A DNA stretch of 28,984 nucleotides, taken from Hyphomicrobiaceae bacterium (GTDB taxonomy: Bacteria; Pseudomonadota; Alphaproteobacteria; Rhizobiales; Hyphomicrobiaceae). The stretch covers positions 1 through 28,984 of the forward strand of contig JACKJI010000025.1 of assembly GCA_020638035.1 (NCBI GenBank). Reading direction: 5' to 3'. A model generated the notes under the pieces. It made no database searches. It saw only the letters and a program-made list of their open reading frames with translations, and had not been told where the DNA came from. The translations under genes were made by a program, and so were the position numbers. Of the stretch, positions 16,746 through 25,373 are shown piece by piece; position 1 is the stretch's first letter, and the number at the start of each line of letters is the position of its first letter.

Positions 16746-18683
16746 ATGGGCCAAGGCCACATCAGGGGACACGGCGCGCGCAACACGCCCGCAGGCGGCC
16801 TCGTCGGCATCAGCGGTCGCGCAGATCACTGGACCGTTTTCAAGGAGCTGGTTCCGTTCGTCTGGCCGAAGGGACGTCCGGATCTGCGTGCCCAGGTCGT
16901 CGCGGCGTTCTGCGTCCTCGTCCTTGCCAAGCTCGTCACCATCGCTGTTCCGATCCTCTTCAAGGGCGCAACCGATTGGCTGACGGAGAACGCTCCGGCG
17001 GCAAACGGACCGGGCGGAACACTGGCGCTCGTCGCCACCCTGCTGATCCTCGCCTATGGCGCCGGCCGCGTGTTGATGATGGTGCTGAACCAGATCCGCG
17101 ACTTGTTCTTTACAAAGGTCGGCCAGCACGCCGTTCGCGAGCTCAACAATCGCACGTTCCAGCACCTGCACCGGCTGTCGCTGCGTTTCCATCTGGAGCG
17201 CCGCACCGGTGGGCTTTCCCGCGTCATTGAGCGGGCAGCGCGTGGCGTCGAGCTTATCATCCGCATGGGCCTTCTCCAGCTTGCGCCGACGATCCTCGAG
17301 CTGGCCCTCGTGTGCGCGGTGCTGCTCTATTATTTCAACTGGATCTACGTTGCCGTCGTTCTTCTTACGGTCGCCGCCTATATGTGGTTCACGTTTGCCG
17401 CCTCCGAATGGCGCATCGCCATCCGCCGCGAGATGAACGAGAGCGACAACGACGCCAACACCAAGGCGATCGACAGTTTGTTGAACTTCGAGACCGTCAA
17501 GTATTTCGGCAACGAGGCGATGGAAAGCCGCCGATTCGATTCCGCAATGGCGCGCTACGAACAGGCGGCCATCCGCACCTACTACTCGCTTGGCGTCTTG
17601 AACTCCGGCCAGTCGCTGATCTTCACGATCGGCATGACAATCGTCATGTGGCTTGCTGCCCGCGGCGTGATGGAGGGTACCCACACCGTCGGCGATTTCG
17701 TCATGATCAACGCGATGATGATCCAGCTCTACATGCCGCTGAACTTCATGGGCATGGTCTATCGCGAGATCAAGCAGGGGCTCGTCGACCTGGAAACGAT
17801 GTTCGCTCTCCTGGACGAGCATCCCGAGGTCGAGGACAAGCCTGGCGCACCTGCTCTCGCCGTCACGAGAGGAAATATCCGCTTCGACAAGGTGTCCTTC
17901 GCTTACGATCCTGAGCGCCAGATCCTGCACGACGTCTCCTTCGAGGTTCCCGCCGGCAAGATGGTTGCGATCGTCGGCCCATCGGGCGCGGGCAAGTCGA
18001 CCATCTCGCGCATCCTGTTCCGCTTCTACGATATCCAGTCGGGCCGCGTGACGATCGACGGTCAGGACATCCGGGATGTCACGCAAGCATCGCTGCGCTC
18101 CGCAATCGGTGTCGTGCCGCAGGATACCGTGCTCTTCAACGACACGATCCTTTACAACATCCGCTATGGCCGCCCGAGTGCAAAGGACGCGGAGGTGAAA
18201 GAGGCCGCGGCACTCGCCCAGATCGACGAGTTCATCAAGACGCTACCCGATGGATACGGCACCATGGTCGGCGAGCGCGGGCTGAAGCTGTCGGGCGGCG
18301 AGAAGCAGCGTGTGGCGATCGCGCGCACGATCCTAAAAGGCCCGCCGATCCTGATGCTCGATGAGGCGACGAGCGCGCTCGACAGCCACACCGAGAAGGA
18401 GATCCAGGATGCGCTCGACCGTGTGGCGGAGAACCGCACCACGCTCGTCATCGCCCATCGGCTCTCCACCATCGTGCATGCCGACAACATTCTGGTGCTG
18501 GAGAAGGGCCGCCTCGTCGAGCAGGGCACGCACGCCGAGCTGATTGCTAAGGACGGCCTTTATGCGTCGCTGTGGAACCGGCAGCGGCAGGCGGAGAAGG
18601 CGCGCGAGGAACTGGCTCAGGCGCTGGAGGAGGCGCAGAAGGCCGGCGCGCTGCTGCCCGGCGACATCCGCATCGGCGAATAG
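16746..18683 (+). CDS. Atm1-type ABC exporter (half-transporter, permease fused to ATPase)
   Basis: A 645-residue half-transporter acting as a homodimer in the inner membrane. The ATG at 16746 has AGAGG 6 nt upstream; a GTG two codons earlier is less likely. Six membrane helices span about residues 40-330, with the Atm1-family stretch ELNNRTFQHLHRLSLRFHLE and then RRTGG. The ATPase domain has Walker A GPSGAGKS (411-418), signature LSGGEKQR (from 515), Walker B LMLDEA with D539/E540, and the H-loop IAHRLST. The sequence closely follows the ATM1/ABCB7/HMT1 group and the Novosphingobium Atm1 export protein. These move glutathione-linked sulfur or metal conjugates and support metal tolerance or iron-sulfur protein maturation outside the compartment. 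The tail is charged helix. Heavy-metal detoxification is the likeliest role, but no metal regulator is adjacent. Confidence 0.9.
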   Translation: MGQGHIRGHGARNTPAGGLVGISGRADHWTVFKELVPFVWPKGRPDLRAQVVAAFCVLVLAKLVTIAVPILFKGATDWLTENAPAANGPGGTLALVATLLILAYGAGRVLMMVLNQIRDLFFTKVGQHAVRELNNRTFQHLHRLSLRFHLERRTGGLSRVIERAARGVELIIRMGLLQLAPTILELALVCAVLLYYFNWIYVAVVLLTVAAYMWFTFAASEWRIAIRREMNESDNDANTKAIDSLLNFETVKYFGNEAMESRRFDSAMARYEQAAIRTYYSLGVLNSGQSLIFTIGMTIVMWLAARGVMEGTHTVGDFVMINAMMIQLYMPLNFMGMVYREIKQGLVDLETMFALLDEHPEVEDKPGAPALAVTRGNIRFDKVSFAYDPERQILHDVSFEVPAGKMVAIVGPSGAGKSTISRILFRFYDIQSGRVTIDGQDIRDVTQASLRSAIGVVPQDTVLFNDTILYNIRYGRPSAKDAEVKEAAALAQIDEFIKTLPDGYGTMVGERGLKLSGGEKQRVAIARTILKGPPILMLDEATSALDSHTEKEIQDALDRVAENRTTLVIAHRLSTIVHADNILVLEKGRLVEQGTHAELIAKDGLYASLWNRQRQAEKAREELAQALEEAQKAGALLPGDIRIGE

Positions 18684-18914
18684 GGCATTCTGCGCCACAG
18701 TGGAACCCAAACATCAGAACGATCTCGCGCTCCAAGACGTCTGATCGGCCGCCGTCATGCTTGTTCGGTGGCCGCACGGCTCCCGCGTTCAGGATTTTGA
18801 GAGGGGATTACACTAACCTCGTGGTCTCGGCGTGCCGGGCGCTGCTGCAACTTGATTCCCGCGTAAGGTGCACCCAAGTCGCTTCAAAGAACCGCCCGGC
18901 CAGGACACCTGCGT

Positions 18915-19580
18915 GTGACCGACGATCGACCAAATAAAGAGCTTGAATTCCCTCAGGTCCGCGCAGCCGTGCGTCTGCTCGGTAGCGCCTTGCGCCTACT
19001 GTGGTCGATTGCCCGACCGCCACTCGTCGGCGTGATCAATATTCTGCTGGCGCTGGTGCTGCTGTTCGAGGAGTGGGGCTGGAAGCCGCTCGCAACCGCA
19101 CTGGCCTGGCTCGCCCGCTTCCGTCTCATCGCCCGTGCCGAAGCCCTGATCGCGTCCCTGCCGCCTTATCCCTCGCTCGCTGTCTTCGCTCTGCCGACCG
19201 CGATCCTCTTTCCCGTAAAGGTCGGAGCTCTGTGGCTGATGGCTGGCGGCCACATCATCAAGGCGGGTCTCCTGCTCGCCGCCGCCAAGGTGGTGAGCAC
19301 GGCGCTCGTCGCCCGCATCTTCACCCTGACCAAGCCTGCGCTCATGCAGATCGGCTGGTTCGTACGGGCTTACGACTGGTTCGTGCCGTGGAAAGAAGCG
19401 CTTTTCGCACGCGTGCGCGTGTCCTTCGCCTGGCGCTATGGCCGCATGGTGAAATCGCGAACGAAGCAGGTGCTGCGTCGCCTGCGCACGCGCTGGGAGC
19501 CGGTGCTGCGGGACCTCGCCATCCGGGCCAAAGCGCGACTGGTAACGTGGTGGGATCGCTACTTCGGCAAGAGCGTGTAG
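18915..19580 (+). CDS. Conserved-looking inner-membrane protein of unknown function
   Basis: A 221-residue protein starting at a GTG (18915) with CAGGA about 9 nt upstream. There is no in-frame ATG near the beginning, and the sequence is protein-like from the first codons. Hydrophobic segments near residues 30-52, 88-112 and 114-132 suggest two to four membrane helices. The last 75 residues are strongly basic and aromatic (many Arg, Lys and Trp) and are probably cytoplasmic. No family motif is recognised. It follows the Atm1-like gene by 231 bp on the same strand. Its 3' end overlaps the 3' end of the convergent antiporter gene by 22 bp, so the two share their termination region. Confidence 0.7.
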   Translation: MTDDRPNKELEFPQVRAAVRLLGSALRLLWSIARPPLVGVINILLALVLLFEEWGWKPLATALAWLARFRLIARAEALIASLPPYPSLAVFALPTAILFPVKVGALWLMAGGHIIKAGLLLAAAKVVSTALVARIFTLTKPALMQIGWFVRAYDWFVPWKEALFARVRVSFAWRYGRMVKSRTKQVLRRLRTRWEPVLRDLAIRAKARLVTWWDRYFGKSV

Positions 19581-20563
19581 AGATAGACGCCGTAGCCGGT
19601 GAGCAGGATTGCGCCTTCCATCCTGCTCAGTCGATAGCCCGATCGTGCGAAGATCAGCATGGCAAACGACGCACCCAGCATCACGAGGCTGTCATAGCGA
19701 ACGATCTCATCGGGGATCACCGTTGGTGACAGCAGGCCCGTCGCTCCGCCGATACCCAATGTGTTGTAGATGTTGGATCCCATGATATTGCCGAGCGCGA
19801 CATCGGAATGTTTGCGGTAGGCAGCGATCGCGGACGTGGCAAGCTCGGGCATCGATGTGCCGATCGAGACGATGGTGAGACCGATCACGGTTTCTGAAAC
19901 CTGATAGGCCCGCGCGATGGCAACGGCGGCATCGACGAGCAGACGGCCACCCGCAACGACGAGCAGCAGGCCGCCGAGTGCCGTCAGCAGCGCGGTGACG
20001 AGATCGATGCGCAGGCTTCCCCAGCGGCGACGAGGCGTTTCGCTGCCGTCGTCGGCGTGGATCTCGTCCAGCGCTTCCGCACGCTCATAGGCGGCCGTAT
20101 GACCTTCGCTCGGCGCCATCGTGCGTTCCTGCCGATACGCGTACCAGAGGTAGGCGACGAGAAGGCCGGCAAGCACCGCGCCGACCGGGCGATCGAGCGG
20201 CAGGGTCAGTCCAATTCCCGAGAATAGCAGCGCGGTACCCAGCACGATCATCCCGTCGCGCTGGAACGCCGAAGTCGATACGGCCATCGGCTCGATGATC
20301 GCGGCGATGGCGAGGATCAGCATGATGTTGGCGATGTTCGAGCCGACGATGTTGCCGACGGCGATGCCCGGGGAGCCCGACATCGCGGCTTGCACGCTCG
20401 TCACCAGTTCAGGCATGGAGGTGCCGAGCCCGACAAGTGTCAGGCCGATCAGCAAGGGTGACATACCGGCGTGCTCAGCCACGCGTACCGAGCCTCTCAC
20501 CAGAAGCTCGCCTCCGGTCAGCAGCACCAGGAAGCCGGCGGCGAGAAGCAGGATGTCTGTCAT
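19559..20563 (-). CDS. Calcium/sodium antiporter (CaCA family, YrbG-like)
   Basis: A 334-residue integral membrane protein with about ten helices and the internal duplication typical of cation/Ca2+ exchangers. The two alpha-repeats are GLGTSMPELVTS (45-56), followed by GNIVGSN (70-76), and SIGTSMPELATS (233-244), followed by GNIMGSN (258-264). The Glu and Asn residues in these repeats coordinate Ca2+ and Na+. The acidic, basic loop of about 145-185 between halves corresponds to the cytoplasmic loop. The length suits the prokaryotic YrbG/CaxA-like type. I chose the ATG at 20563 (MTDILLLAAG) because the membrane domain begins at once; the frame is open 22 codons further up. A GGAAAG lies upstream. 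It is convergent with and overlaps the preceding membrane-protein gene. Confidence 0.92.
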   Translation of the reverse strand: MTDILLLAAGFLVLLTGGELLVRGSVRVAEHAGMSPLLIGLTLVGLGTSMPELVTSVQAAMSGSPGIAVGNIVGSNIANIMLILAIAAIIEPMAVSTSAFQRDGMIVLGTALLFSGIGLTLPLDRPVGAVLAGLLVAYLWYAYRQERTMAPSEGHTAAYERAEALDEIHADDGSETPRRRWGSLRIDLVTALLTALGGLLLVVAGGRLLVDAAVAIARAYQVSETVIGLTIVSIGTSMPELATSAIAAYRKHSDVALGNIMGSNIYNTLGIGGATGLLSPTVIPDEIVRYDSLVMLGASFAMLIFARSGYRLSRMEGAILLTGYGVYLYTLLPK

Positions 20564-20809
20564 ACGGATTGGCTTTCCGTGGGGGGCTTGGTCTGCTGTC
20601 GCTGTGTAGTGGGTGAACGCCGTGTGCACAAGGCACCACCCGGCGGAAGGCGCGTCACGTCCTGCACTAGCGCGTCAGCACAGCAACAGGTGCCGCACCA
20701 TGTAGGGGCGGCCGGGCAAATGGGAGGGGGAGGGAAGTCAAAAGCCGGCAGGTGGGCAGATGCAGCTGCCGCAAGTCGTGCCGCAACGACGCGTGTATGT
20801 CGGCCGCAA

Positions 20810-21058
20810 TTATCGGCGGGTGGTCGCAGTCAAGGTTGAGGACGCCACACCTGCAATATCGGTTGGCAGCGTATCCGCGACGCGGGCAGGCGCCAGCGTC
20901 TCCTTGGGCAGGTCCTGCACGACCGGCTGCGGTGCGTCGGGTTCGGCGGCAAACTCCCCAAACGCCAGCTCAAGCTGAGCGCGCGCCGAGCGGGAAAGAT
21001 CACTGAGCGCGAAGCCGGCGATGATCAAAAGCAGCAGCGCCAACAGCTTCTTGGGCAT
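20810..21058 (-). CDS. Small exported or membrane-anchored protein of unknown function
   Basis: An 82-residue protein starting at the ATG at 21058, with AGGATCC upstream. Residues 1-28 form a signal peptide or anchor (MPKK followed by a Leu/Ile-rich core, then ALSD and R-S-A-R-A-Q). The remainder is acidic and Pro/Ala/Thr-rich with no visible domain. An overlapping plus-strand frame at 20760-20978 is the alternative, but it lacks a signal or domain. I am only moderately sure this is a real gene. It sits alone between the antiporter and serB, all on the minus strand. Confidence 0.45.
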   Translation of the reverse strand: MPKKLLALLLLIIAGFALSDLSRSARAQLELAFGEFAAEPDAPQPVVQDLPKETLAPARVADTLPTDIAGVASSTLTATTRR

Positions 21059-21288
21059 GATCGAGGATCCTGTGAAGGGCTCCGGGCAGACCGGGGCGCG
21101 CGTTGGGACGTTCGACTGCGGCAATCAGGCGCTCGACGCGAGGACCACGATGGGACTCCGGAGACACGAATGCTGCCGATTCGTTGGGCGTTCGTCGAGA
21201 GTCCTTTGAGACACGTCGCAACATTGATCCGTTGCTCTGGTTCAACAGCACCGCCGTCCAGCACACTATGATGACGACGGGGGATCGA

Positions 21289-22224
21289 TTATCGGACGGC
21301 AAGCTCGTTGTTACGATAGCCCTGGAGATAGAGCAGGGCGGTCAGGTCACCATGCGTGACGACCGCGCCACCCGGCGCGGCCCGCGCGGCATCCTGGACT
21401 TTCGGCTTGGCGCGGAAAGCGACGCCCAGTGAAGCTTCTCCCAGCATTGCGAGGTCATTGGCGCCATCGCCGACCGCCAGCGTCAGTGCCATGTCGATGT
21501 CGCGCTCGCGCGCGATTCTGTGTAGCGCAGCGAGCTTGGCTTCGCGTCCCAGAATGGGAGGGATGACGCGCCCGGTAATCGTGCCGTCGACGATCTCCAG
21601 CGTGTTGGCCTGATGCTCGTCGAATCCGAGGTCGTGGGCGACGCGCTCCGTGAACACTGTAAAGCCGCCGGACACGAGCGCACACCACGCCCCGTTGGCC
21701 TTCATTGTTGCGACGAGTGCACGCGCGCCTGGCATGATGGTGATGCGTTGGGCCACCTCGTCAAGGACACGGGAATCAAGACCTGCAAGCATCGCCACGC
21801 GCTCGTTCAGGGCGGACTCGAAGTCGAGTTCGCCGCGCATGGCGCGCGCCGTGATATCCTCGATCACATGCCGCTTGCCGATCAGATCGCCCAGCTCGTC
21901 GAGCATCTCCTGTTCAATGATGGTCGATTCCATATCCGCGACGAGCAGACGCTTGCGCGTAAAGGCGAGATCGTCGGCGACGACATTGACATCGACGGGC
22001 TGTCCCTCAAGCGAGGTGAGGACACGCGCCTGTAACGCCTTGACCGGTACGTCGTCGGGCGCGACGAACAGCAGGCGCCACGCCGCCCTGTCCGCGAGCA
22101 CATCCTCCTGTAGTACCTCCAGCCCTTCGAGGGCGGTACGTGCCGCTTCGACGATCTGCGGCGCCAGCAGTTGCGCCGCCGGGTCGGCCGTCAGCACCAG
22201 GGCGCGGGCAAGCATGTGCGGCAT
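21289..22224 (-). CDS. serB: Phosphoserine phosphatase
   Basis: A 311-residue protein that should release serine from O-phosphoserine, the last step of serine synthesis. The start at 22224 (MPHMLARALVL) has AGGAGA 8-9 nt upstream; an ATG 10 codons earlier has no such site. An ACT-like N-terminal domain (about 1-85) precedes the HAD phosphatase domain. HAD motif I is VADMESTIIEQE (95-106). D97 is the nucleophile, but the second residue of the usual DxDST motif is Glu (E99) rather than Asp. Motif II is ALVSGGFTVF, and motif IV is the AVGDGANDLAMLGEA block. The gene is divergent from miaA across 142 bp, a pairing commonly seen in Hyphomicrobiales. The family assignment is safe; whether E99 changes activity is unknown. 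Confidence 0.92.
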   Translation of the reverse strand: MPHMLARALVLTADPAAQLLAPQIVEAARTALEGLEVLQEDVLADRAAWRLLFVAPDDVPVKALQARVLTSLEGQPVDVNVVADDLAFTRKRLLVADMESTIIEQEMLDELGDLIGKRHVIEDITARAMRGELDFESALNERVAMLAGLDSRVLDEVAQRITIMPGARALVATMKANGAWCALVSGGFTVFTERVAHDLGFDEHQANTLEIVDGTITGRVIPPILGREAKLAALHRIARERDIDMALTLAVGDGANDLAMLGEASLGVAFRAKPKVQDAARAAPGGAVVTHGDLTALLYLQGYRNNELAVR

Positions 22225-22366
22225 GCGCGATGTCTCCTGCAGCGGCACGGACATGGGGCGGGTGAAGCAGCCGATGCACGAGGTGTGTGCCCGTCTGCGG
22301 CGCTCTTTGCGCGGTGGCCAGCGGGGCGGGCTCGCGGCCAGCGCAACATTGGGCTAATCAAGGCCG

Positions 22367-23308
22367 ATGACAACCAGACGCCGCCCAAGGGCGCTCCTTA
22401 TTGCAGGTCCAACGGCAAGCGGCAAGTCGGCCTTGGCGCTGGACGCGGCACGCGCATACGGTGGCGTCATCATCAACGCCGACTCCATGCAGGTCTACGC
22501 CGAGATGCGCGTGCTGACCGCGCGTCCCTCTCAGCAAGAGGAAGCGTTGGCGCCGCATCGCCTCTATGGGCACGTGAGCGTGCGCGAGCCCTATTCGGTC
22601 GCTCGCTGGCTGGAGGAGGTGATGCGGGAGATTGCCGCCGCCGAGGCCGCCGGCCGGTTGCCGATCATCGTCGGCGGCACCGGCCTCTACTTCAAGGCGC
22701 TGCTCGAGGGGCTTTCTCCCGTGCCGCCGATCCCTGCCGACATCCGCGCGCATTGGCGGGCGGCAGGCGAGACACAGCCTGCCGCGCAGCTCCATGCCGA
22801 GCTGGAGCGCCGCGATCCGCTGACCGCGGGACAGCTACGGCCGAGCGACACGCAGCGCATTGTCCGCGCGCTCGAAGTGATCGAGGCGACGGGGCGGCCG
22901 CTGGCAATGTGGCAGCAGGAGCCGGGCTCGCCTGCAATCGACGCTGCAATAGCCGCACGTATCGTCGTCACCCGCCCGCGGGAGGTCCTTTACCAGCGAA
23001 GCGACGCCCGGTTCCGCCGCATGGTCGGTGAGGGGGCGCTGGCCGAAGCGGAAGCCGTCCTGCAAATGCAACTCGATCCGGCGCTTCCGGCCATGCGGGC
23101 ACTGGGGCTGAAGCCGCTCATGGCCTGCCTGCGCCACGAGATCGACCCGGAGGCCGCCATCGCGGCTGCGACACAAGAGACGCGCCACTACATCAAGCGC
23201 CAGCTAACTTGGCTGCGGCGCCATATGATTTCGTGGAAGTGGCTATCAGAGCAAGAAATGGAAAGCTCCATCGATCAAGTCTTTTCGAATCTTGATTTTG
23301 CCGATTGA
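22367..23308 (+). CDS. miaA: tRNA dimethylallyltransferase
   Basis: A 313-residue enzyme that transfers a dimethylallyl group to N6 of A37 in tRNAs reading UNN codons, which steadies codon-anticodon pairing. Motifs are the P-loop-like GPTASGKS (14-21), NADSMQVY (37-44) containing the catalytic Asp, PHRLYGH (62-68), VGGTGLYFKALLEGL and RIVRALEVIEATGRP. The C-terminal helices (about 250-300) end with an RHYIKRQLTWLRR-type tRNA-contact helix. The length is normal. The start at 22367 has AAGG upstream. It is followed by acetolactate synthase after 93 bp and is divergent from serB. This placement is typical of the order. Confidence 0.95.
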   Translation: MTTRRRPRALLIAGPTASGKSALALDAARAYGGVIINADSMQVYAEMRVLTARPSQQEEALAPHRLYGHVSVREPYSVARWLEEVMREIAAAEAAGRLPIIVGGTGLYFKALLEGLSPVPPIPADIRAHWRAAGETQPAAQLHAELERRDPLTAGQLRPSDTQRIVRALEVIEATGRPLAMWQQEPGSPAIDAAIAARIVVTRPREVLYQRSDARFRRMVGEGALAEAEAVLQMQLDPALPAMRALGLKPLMACLRHEIDPEAAIAAATQETRHYIKRQLTWLRRHMISWKWLSEQEMESSIDQVFSNLDFAD

Positions 23309-23333
23309 CGCCCTGTCCCGTCACGCCTAGCTT
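23305..23333 (+). promoter_or_regulatory. Possible promoter upstream of ilvB
   Basis: TTGACG (23305-23310) and TAGCTT (23328-23333) are 17 nt apart and would start transcription about 60 nt before the ilvB ATG, overlapping the end of miaA. The -10 match is weak (3/6). I see no leader peptide rich in Ile, Val or Leu in this short leader, so classic attenuation is not evident. Confidence 0.25.
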
Positions 23334-23401
23334 CCCGCGCGACTTGAGGTATTCGGCGCTGTGGTCGTCCGCCCCGCCGAACAATTGCGAAGGAGTGCGC
23401 G

Positions 23402-25168
23402 ATGGCACGTCAGATGACCGGCGCGGAGATGGTGATCAAGGCGCTGCAGGATCAGGGCGTCGAGGTGATCTTCGGCTATCCCGGTGGCGCTGTGCTGCCG
23501 ATCTACGACGAGCTGTTCCAGCAGGAGAAGGTCCGCCACATCCTGGTGCGCCAGGAAGGTGGCGCCGTACACGCGGCCGAAGGCTATGCCCGCTCCACGG
23601 GCAAGGTCGGCGTCGTGCTCGTCACCTCGGGTCCCGGCGCGACCAACGCAGTGACGGGTCTCACCGACGCGCTGATGGATTCCATCCCCGTCGTCTGCAT
23701 CACTGGCCAGGTGCCGACGCACCTCATCGGCAACGACGCCTTCCAGGAGTGCGATACCGTCGGCATCACGCGTCCCTGCACCAAGCACAACTGGCTGGTG
23801 AAGGACGTCAACGATCTGGCGCGCGTGCTGCACGAGGCATTCTATATCGCCAAGAGCGGCCGCCCTGGTCCCGTGGTCGTCGATGTGCCTAAGGACGTGC
23901 AGTTCGCCACCGGCAACTACGTCGGGCCGTCCAACATCCAGCACAAGACGTACAAGCCGAAGCTGAAGCCCGATCAGACGGCAGTACGTGAGGCTGTCGA
24001 CCTGCTAGCCAATGCAAAAAAGCCGATCTTCTACACCGGCGGCGGCGTCATCAACTCGGGCCCGAAGGCGAGCCAGCTGCTGCGTGAATTCGCGCGGCTG
24101 ACAGGCTATCCGGTCACGTCGACGCTGATGGGCCTCGGCGCTTATCCCGCCTCCGACAAGCAGTGGCTCGGCATGCTGGGTATGCATGGCACCTACGAAG
24201 CCAACATGGCCATGCACGACTGCGATGTGATGTTCTGCGTCGGCGCCAGATTTGATGATCGCATCACCGGGCGCCTCGATGCCTTCGCCCCTTGGTCGAA
24301 GAAGATCCACATCGACATCGATCCCTCGTCGATCAACAAGAACGTGCACGTCGACATTCCCATCATTGGTGACGTCGCCTACGTGCTGGAGGACATGCTG
24401 CGCGTCTGGAAGGCGAAGGCGCCTCAGCTTGACAAGACCGCCCACAAGTCATGGTGGAAGGAAATCGACGGCTGGCGTGCAAAGAAGTCGCTGTCCTATA
24501 AGAAACAGAAGGACGTGATCATGCCGCAGTACGCGGTGGAGCGTCTTTACGAGCTGACCCGCGACAAGGATTGCTACATCACCACAGAGGTCGGCCAGCA
24601 CCAGATGTGGGCAGCGCAGTTCTACCATTTCGACGACCCCAACCGCTGGATGACGTCGGGGGGGCTTGGCACCATGGGCTATGGCCTGCCGGCGGCAATC
24701 GGCGCGCAACTCGCGCACCCCAAGTCTCTCGTCATCGATATCGCTGGCGATGCCTCGATCCTGATGAACATCCAGGAGTGTTCAACGGCTGTGCAGTTCA
24801 ATTTGCCCATCAAGGTATTCATCCTCAATAACGAATACATGGGCATGGTTCGCCAGTGGCAGCAGCTGCTGCACGGCAACCGGCTCTCCCACAGCTACAC
24901 CGAAAGCCTGCCCGACTTCGTCAAGCTCGCCGAGGCCTATGGCTTTGTCGGACTGCGCTGCGATCACCCCGCCGATCTCGACGACGCTATCAAGGAGATG
25001 ATCTCCATCGACAAGCCTGTGCTGTTCGATTGCCGTGTCGCCAAGCTCGCCAACTGCTTCCCGATGATCCCGTCGGGCAAGGCGCACAACGAGATGCTGA
25101 TGGGCGAGGACGTCTCCGACGAGGAGGTCGGCAAGGCGATCGGCAAGGAAGGCAAGACGCTGGTGTGA
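23402..25168 (+). CDS. ilvB: Acetolactate synthase, large (catalytic) subunit
   Basis: A 588-residue ThDP enzyme. It makes 2-acetolactate from two pyruvates (valine, leucine) or 2-aceto-2-hydroxybutyrate from pyruvate and 2-oxobutyrate (isoleucine). GAAGGAG precedes the ATG at 23402. The N-terminal pyrimidine-binding domain has the ThDP-activating Glu at E52, in VRQEGGAVHAAEGYAR. The usual neighbour is His (RHE), so Q51 is atypical. The FAD-binding central domain covers about 190-340. The C-terminal ThDP domain has the metal motif from GD (449-450) to NN (476-477). The regulatory subunit gene ilvH lies about 1 kb downstream, separated by a palindromic mosaic and a GST gene. Feedback by valine would be through IlvH. 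The symbol could equally be ilvI or ilvG. Confidence 0.95.
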   Translation: MARQMTGAEMVIKALQDQGVEVIFGYPGGAVLPIYDELFQQEKVRHILVRQEGGAVHAAEGYARSTGKVGVVLVTSGPGATNAVTGLTDALMDSIPVVCITGQVPTHLIGNDAFQECDTVGITRPCTKHNWLVKDVNDLARVLHEAFYIAKSGRPGPVVVDVPKDVQFATGNYVGPSNIQHKTYKPKLKPDQTAVREAVDLLANAKKPIFYTGGGVINSGPKASQLLREFARLTGYPVTSTLMGLGAYPASDKQWLGMLGMHGTYEANMAMHDCDVMFCVGARFDDRITGRLDAFAPWSKKIHIDIDPSSINKNVHVDIPIIGDVAYVLEDMLRVWKAKAPQLDKTAHKSWWKEIDGWRAKKSLSYKKQKDVIMPQYAVERLYELTRDKDCYITTEVGQHQMWAAQFYHFDDPNRWMTSGGLGTMGYGLPAAIGAQLAHPKSLVIDIAGDASILMNIQECSTAVQFNLPIKVFILNNEYMGMVRQWQQLLHGNRLSHSYTESLPDFVKLAEAYGFVGLRCDHPADLDDAIKEMISIDKPVLFDCRVAKLANCFPMIPSGKAHNEMLMGEDVSDEEVGKAIGKEGKTLV

Positions 25169-25251
25169 GCATGGACATCGACGCAGTCGGCGGCCCGGCA
25201 GCCATGTGCTTCGTGGCCCGATCAAGCGCAGGCGTGTGCCTCAAGCGGCCC

Positions 25252-25353
25252 AGAGCATTTTCCGCCAAAGTGGAGGCCAGTTTGGCGCAGAAAATGCGAT
25301 AAACAAAGGACTAGAGCGATTTCAGACGATTGTGATCGTGTGGAAACCGCTCT
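25252..25353. repeat. Palindromic mosaic element, copy C (RIME/Bru-RS-like, best preserved)
   Basis: Module 1 is a strong hairpin: GCATTTTC (25255-25262) pairs with GAAAATGC (25290-25297). CGCCAAA (25263-25269) pairs with TTTGGCG (25281-25287). There is one 2-nt bulge and an 11-nt loop. Module 2 has outer arms AGAGCG-A-TTTC (25313-25323) and GAAA-C-CGCTCT (25343-25353), plus the inner hairpin ACGAT (25326-25330) and ATCGT (25335-25339). The AAACAAAGGACTAGAGC linker is shared with the other two copies. The element ends 20 bp before the GST start codon, so it could affect read-through from ilvB or stability of the mRNA. Confidence 0.75.
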
Positions 25354-25373
25354 TGCAGAACGGAACGACCCTG

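Noticed and set aside
20760..20978. 72-codon plus-strand frame overlapping the small exported protein gene
   Set aside because: It has no signal, domain or convincing ribosome-binding site; the minus-strand frame with a signal peptide is preferred.
21059..21288. Possible tRNA gene from a GTTCGACTGC-like string
   Set aside because: No acceptor stem, D-arm or anticodon arm could be fitted around it.
22171..23031. 286-codon plus-strand frame overlapping serB start and miaA
   Set aside because: Arg/Gly/Ala-rich shadow without motifs; miaA in another frame is unmistakable.
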